Origin: Aquilonibacter sp963703325
GTDB lineage: Bacteria; Vulcanimicrobiota; Vulcanimicrobiia; Vulcanimicrobiales; Vulcanimicrobiaceae
Reading direction: 5' to 3'
Length of the DNA: 64,000 nt
NCBI GenBank assembly: GCA_963703325.1
Contig: OY969805.1
Coordinates: 3,112,086-3,176,085 of the forward strand
In this document: positions 61,802-64,000 of the stretch, in pieces
Layout: each line of letters begins with the position of its first letter
Numbering within the stretch: the first letter of the stretch is position 1
Notes under the pieces: model-generated
Told to the model about the DNA's origin: nothing
The model's input: only the letters and a program-made list of their open reading frames with translations
Databases searched by the model: none
Translations under genes and position numbers: made by a program

Positions 61802-62556
61802 GACTGCTCGTTCGTGCCTTTCTCTCGACGCATGCCCAGCGTGTCAAGCGTCACCAGCCACACAAAATACGGGAGCGCGAGTTGCCGGCGCACCCGCTGC
61901 GGCTCGCGAATCAGGCGGTACAACCATTCGATGCCGAGTTGGCGCCAAATCATCGGCGCGCGTTTGACGCGTCCGCTGATGACGTCGAACGATCCGCCGA
62001 CACCGATGCCGACGCCGCATCCGGTCGCGCGCAGATGACGCGAGAGCCACATCTCTTGCCGCGGCGAGCCGAGACCGGCAAAGACGATTTGCGCGCCGCT
62101 CTTCCGAATCGTTTCGACGATGGCCGGGTCCTCCTCGCTGGTGTAAAACCCGTTCCGCGTCCCGGCGATGATCAAACCTGGAAAGCTCACTTCAAGGATC
62201 GCGGCGGCATCTTCGGCCACACCTTCCGCACCGCCGAAGAGATAGACCGGTAAGCCCTCCGCCGCTGCGCGCTGGCTAAGTTTTTCCATTAACTCGACGC
62301 CGGTGACGCGCTCGCGCAACACAGCACCCCGACGGCGCGCGACCGTCAGCACACCGACCGTGTCGCACAGCGAAAGCGCACTGGCATTGATGACCGCGCG
62401 AAATGCCGGATCGTGCTGCGCGTACACGACCATCTCGGTGCCGAGCGTGACGACCTGCGCGGCCGCGCCTTCGTGGGCGAAGCGCAGAATGGTTTCCGTC
62501 GCTTCGTCCTGATCGAGCAGGTCGAGGCGACAGCCGAGAATATCGATCGATTCCAC
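61798..62556 (-). CDS. WecG/TagA-family glycosyltransferase
   Basis: GT26 family. CDTVGVLTVARRRG with RVTGVELMEKLSQRAAAEGL, then VFAGLGSPRQEMWLSRH and FDVISGRVKRAPMIWRQLGI. GTG 62556 is 1 base past the dapA stop; ATG 62583 would overlap dapA. Adds the second sugar to a lipid-linked acceptor in related pathways. Confidence 0.88.
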   Translation of the reverse strand: MESIDILGCRLDLLDQDEATETILRFAHEGAAAQVVTLGTEMVVYAQHDPAFRAVINASALSLCDTVGVLTVARRRGAVLRERVTGVELMEKLSQRAAAEGLPVYLFGGAEGVAEDAAAILEVSFPGLIIAGTRNGFYTSEEDPAIVETIRKSGAQIVFAGLGSPRQEMWLSRHLRATGCGVGIGVGGSFDVISGRVKRAPMIWRQLGIEWLYRLIREPQRVRRQLALPYFVWLVTLDTLGMRREKGTNEQS

Positions 62557-62557
62557 G

Positions 62558-63445
62558 CTATGCCGTCGTGAGATAGGACGCAATCAGCGGACGCAGCCGT
62601 TCGACGAGCGCGGGCGGCAGTTCGTCGAGCGGCGGACGGCATCGGCCAACTCTGAAGCCGAGTTCGCCCATCGCCCACTTGATTGCGATCGGACTACTCA
62701 CCGTAAAGAGCGCATCGGTGAGATCCAACAGACCGTTGTGGATCGACGCCGCCTGCGTCACGTCGCCGCGCGCAAACGCCTCGGCCATCGTACGGTACTC
62801 ACGCGAACACAGATGCGAGGTGACGCCGACCACCCCGTCAGCGCCGACCGCAAGTGAGGGCAGAAACAGATGGTCGTCACCGGACCACACGGTAAAGTTC
62901 GCGGGCCGGTCGCGCACGATCGTCGCGATCTGCTTGAGATCGCCGCTCGACTCCTTAACGCCGGCGATGTTGCGGTGGCGGCGACGCAGTTCGAGCAACG
63001 TCGACGGCAGCATGTTCGCAGCCGTACGCCCGGGGATGTTGTAGACGATCACCGGCAGTGCCGTCGCGTCGGCGACGGCGCCGAAAAACTCGAGCATACC
63101 GCCTTGCGTCGGTCTCGCGTAGGGTGGGACGACGACGAGCAGCGCATCCGCGCCCGCGTCTTGCGCTTCTTTTCCCGCCCGAATCGTCGAGCGCACGTCG
63201 TTGGTGCCGACGTTGGCGATCATCGTGGCGCGACCGTCGATTGCCGCTTTGACCGCGCCCAGCAGCGCGCGCCGTTCGTTTGAATCGAGCGTCATCCCCT
63301 CGCCGGTGGTGCCGGCGATGACGAGCCCATCGTTTCCGCGCTCGACGAGCCAGTTTGCAATGCGGGCCGCCTCCTTACTATCGAGGTTGCCGCTCGCGTC
63401 GAACGGCGTGATCATCGCGGTAAGAATCGTCCCGAGTCCGCTCAT
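62558..63445 (-). CDS. dapA: 4-hydroxy-tetrahydrodipicolinate synthase
   Basis: A 295-residue aldolase with VIAGTTGEGMTLDSNERRAL, LVVVPPYARPTQGGMLEFF, VYNIPGRTAANMLPSTLLEL (Tyr) and NIAGVKESSGDLKQI (Schiff-base Lys). Commits aspartate semialdehyde to lysine and cell wall DAP. ATGA overlap with the lysC end. Confidence 0.94.
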   Translation of the reverse strand: MSGLGTILTAMITPFDASGNLDSKEAARIANWLVERGNDGLVIAGTTGEGMTLDSNERRALLGAVKAAIDGRATMIANVGTNDVRSTIRAGKEAQDAGADALLVVVPPYARPTQGGMLEFFGAVADATALPVIVYNIPGRTAANMLPSTLLELRRRHRNIAGVKESSGDLKQIATIVRDRPANFTVWSGDDHLFLPSLAVGADGVVGVTSHLCSREYRTMAEAFARGDVTQAASIHNGLLDLTDALFTVSSPIAIKWAMGELGFRVGRCRPPLDELPPALVERLRPLIASYLTTA

Positions 63446-64000
63446 GCGTCTTCTCCCGTCGCGAGGTGGAACTGATCGTGAACGGCCGCTTCCGCGCGCG
63501 TCACGTCGGCTTCCGGCACCAGAATCGAAATCGTGATGTTGCTGTCGGTACAGTGAATGATCTCGACGTCGGCGCGGCTGAGCGCGAGCACGCACTGATG
63601 CACCACACCCGGCAGATAGCGCATGCCGGTTCCCACCACCGAGATCTTGCTGCAGCCTTCGCGAACGCGCACGGCGAGATTGAGATCGCCGAGCAAGGTT
63701 CGCACTTCGTTGCCGCGGTCGCCGTCGACGACGAACGCCACGCCGGCTTGATTGATCGTCACTTGGTCGATCGAGATGCCGGCCTCGCCAATGCGGCGGA
63801 ACATCTCGAGTTCGGTCTGCATCCGGAGGTGCGCGTTCTCGATATCGCCGCGAATCACCCGAATCCACGTCACGCGGCCGGACGCCGTGACCCCGGTGAC
63901 CGGGCGCTCCGAGTCGTAGCCCGCATCGACGATCGTGCCCATGTCGGTATGCAGACCTTTGATCGTGTAGCGCGTGCCGGTGTGCTCGGCAAAGCCGGCC
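63442..64000 (-). CDS. lysC: Aspartate kinase, C-terminal part (ACT domains)
   Basis: The 5' end lies outside the window. The readable part starts AGFAEHTGTRYTIKGLHTDM and then VTGVTASGRVTWIRVIRGD. Two ACT domains follow, with EMFRRIGEAGISIDQVTINQ and GCSKISVVGTGMRYLPGVVH, where lysine/threonine feedback acts. Adjacent dapA supports this assignment. Confidence 0.88.
   Translation of the reverse strand, partial: AGFAEHTGTRYTIKGLHTDMGTIVDAGYDSERPVTGVTASGRVTWIRVIRGDIENAHLRMQTELEMFRRIGEAGISIDQVTINQAGVAFVVDGDRGNEVRTLLGDLNLAVRVREGCSKISVVGTGMRYLPGVVHQCVLALSRADVEIIHCTDSNITISILVPEADVTRAEAAVHDQFHLATGEDA

Overview
The window is 64 kb of compact, high-GC bacterial chromosome, mostly housekeeping genes on the minus strand with many 1-4 base overlaps. 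No rRNA, tRNA or other taxonomic marker was seen. Extracellular acid peptidases, cobalamin and riboflavin genes and an archaeal-type purine enzyme in a bacterial context would fit an uncultured soil lineage such as Candidatus Eremiobacterota, but that is a guess.

Layout. 1-1451: a GNAT-like gene and purM. 1552-4373: pepA and an MFS transporter bounded by a short dispersed repeat. 4381-11849: a minus-strand group with a MalT/LuxR-type regulator, two S53 peptidase lipoproteins, a PHB-depolymerase-like lipoprotein, a VOC protein and a small membrane protein. 11906-16208: panB-bluB, then an epoxide hydrolase-like gene, a DUF protein, a thioredoxin-like protein and a small membrane protein. 16194-28868: clcA, purF, a Bax1-inhibitor homologue, a radical SAM gene behind a LexA-type box, a CPBP protease, purD, guaA, tpx, an S9 peptidase and a zinc ribbon. 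29047-41663: the most unusual part. cydA-cydB-purP paralogue and purCE-purL-purQ-purS-purP form two minus-strand operons, each preceded by a copy of the same ~110-nt structured leader that ends at the start codon; an animal-type purB and a 267-bp nested inverted-repeat element lie upstream. 41663-48274: a membrane AAA-like protein with degenerate P-loops, holA, mtnA, a zinc ribbon, ribH and an HTH-ribBA fusion. 48329-51265: a complete 2.94-kb insertion element with 15-bp perfect terminal inverted repeats and a 9-bp target duplication. 51414-56905: secreted proteins including a G1 glutamic peptidase, a serine beta-lactamase-like enzyme, a CrtC-like protein and a thioesterase. 56923-60689: a minus-strand chain BKACE, CMD protein, comF, ribE and a VapBC-type toxin-antitoxin pair. 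60779-64000: lysC, dapA, a WecG/TagA glycosyltransferase and a sugar nucleotidyltransferase.

How it fits together. De novo purine synthesis is almost fully encoded here (purF, D, M, L, Q, S, C, B and PurP-type formyltransfer, plus guaA), scattered through other operons. Two purine steps look borrowed or remodelled: an archaeal PurP replaces or supplements the formyltransferase step, and SAICAR synthetase carries a decayed PurE domain in the animal PAICS layout. Riboflavin synthesis (ribBA, ribH, ribE) is split between two loci, one with an insertion element parked just upstream of its promoter and the other with a toxin-antitoxin pair overlapping its last codon.

Three otherwise well-conserved genes (the MalT-like regulator, cydA and the AAA-like gene) carry single-base frameshifts. 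These may be assembly indels and should be checked against reads before being called real.
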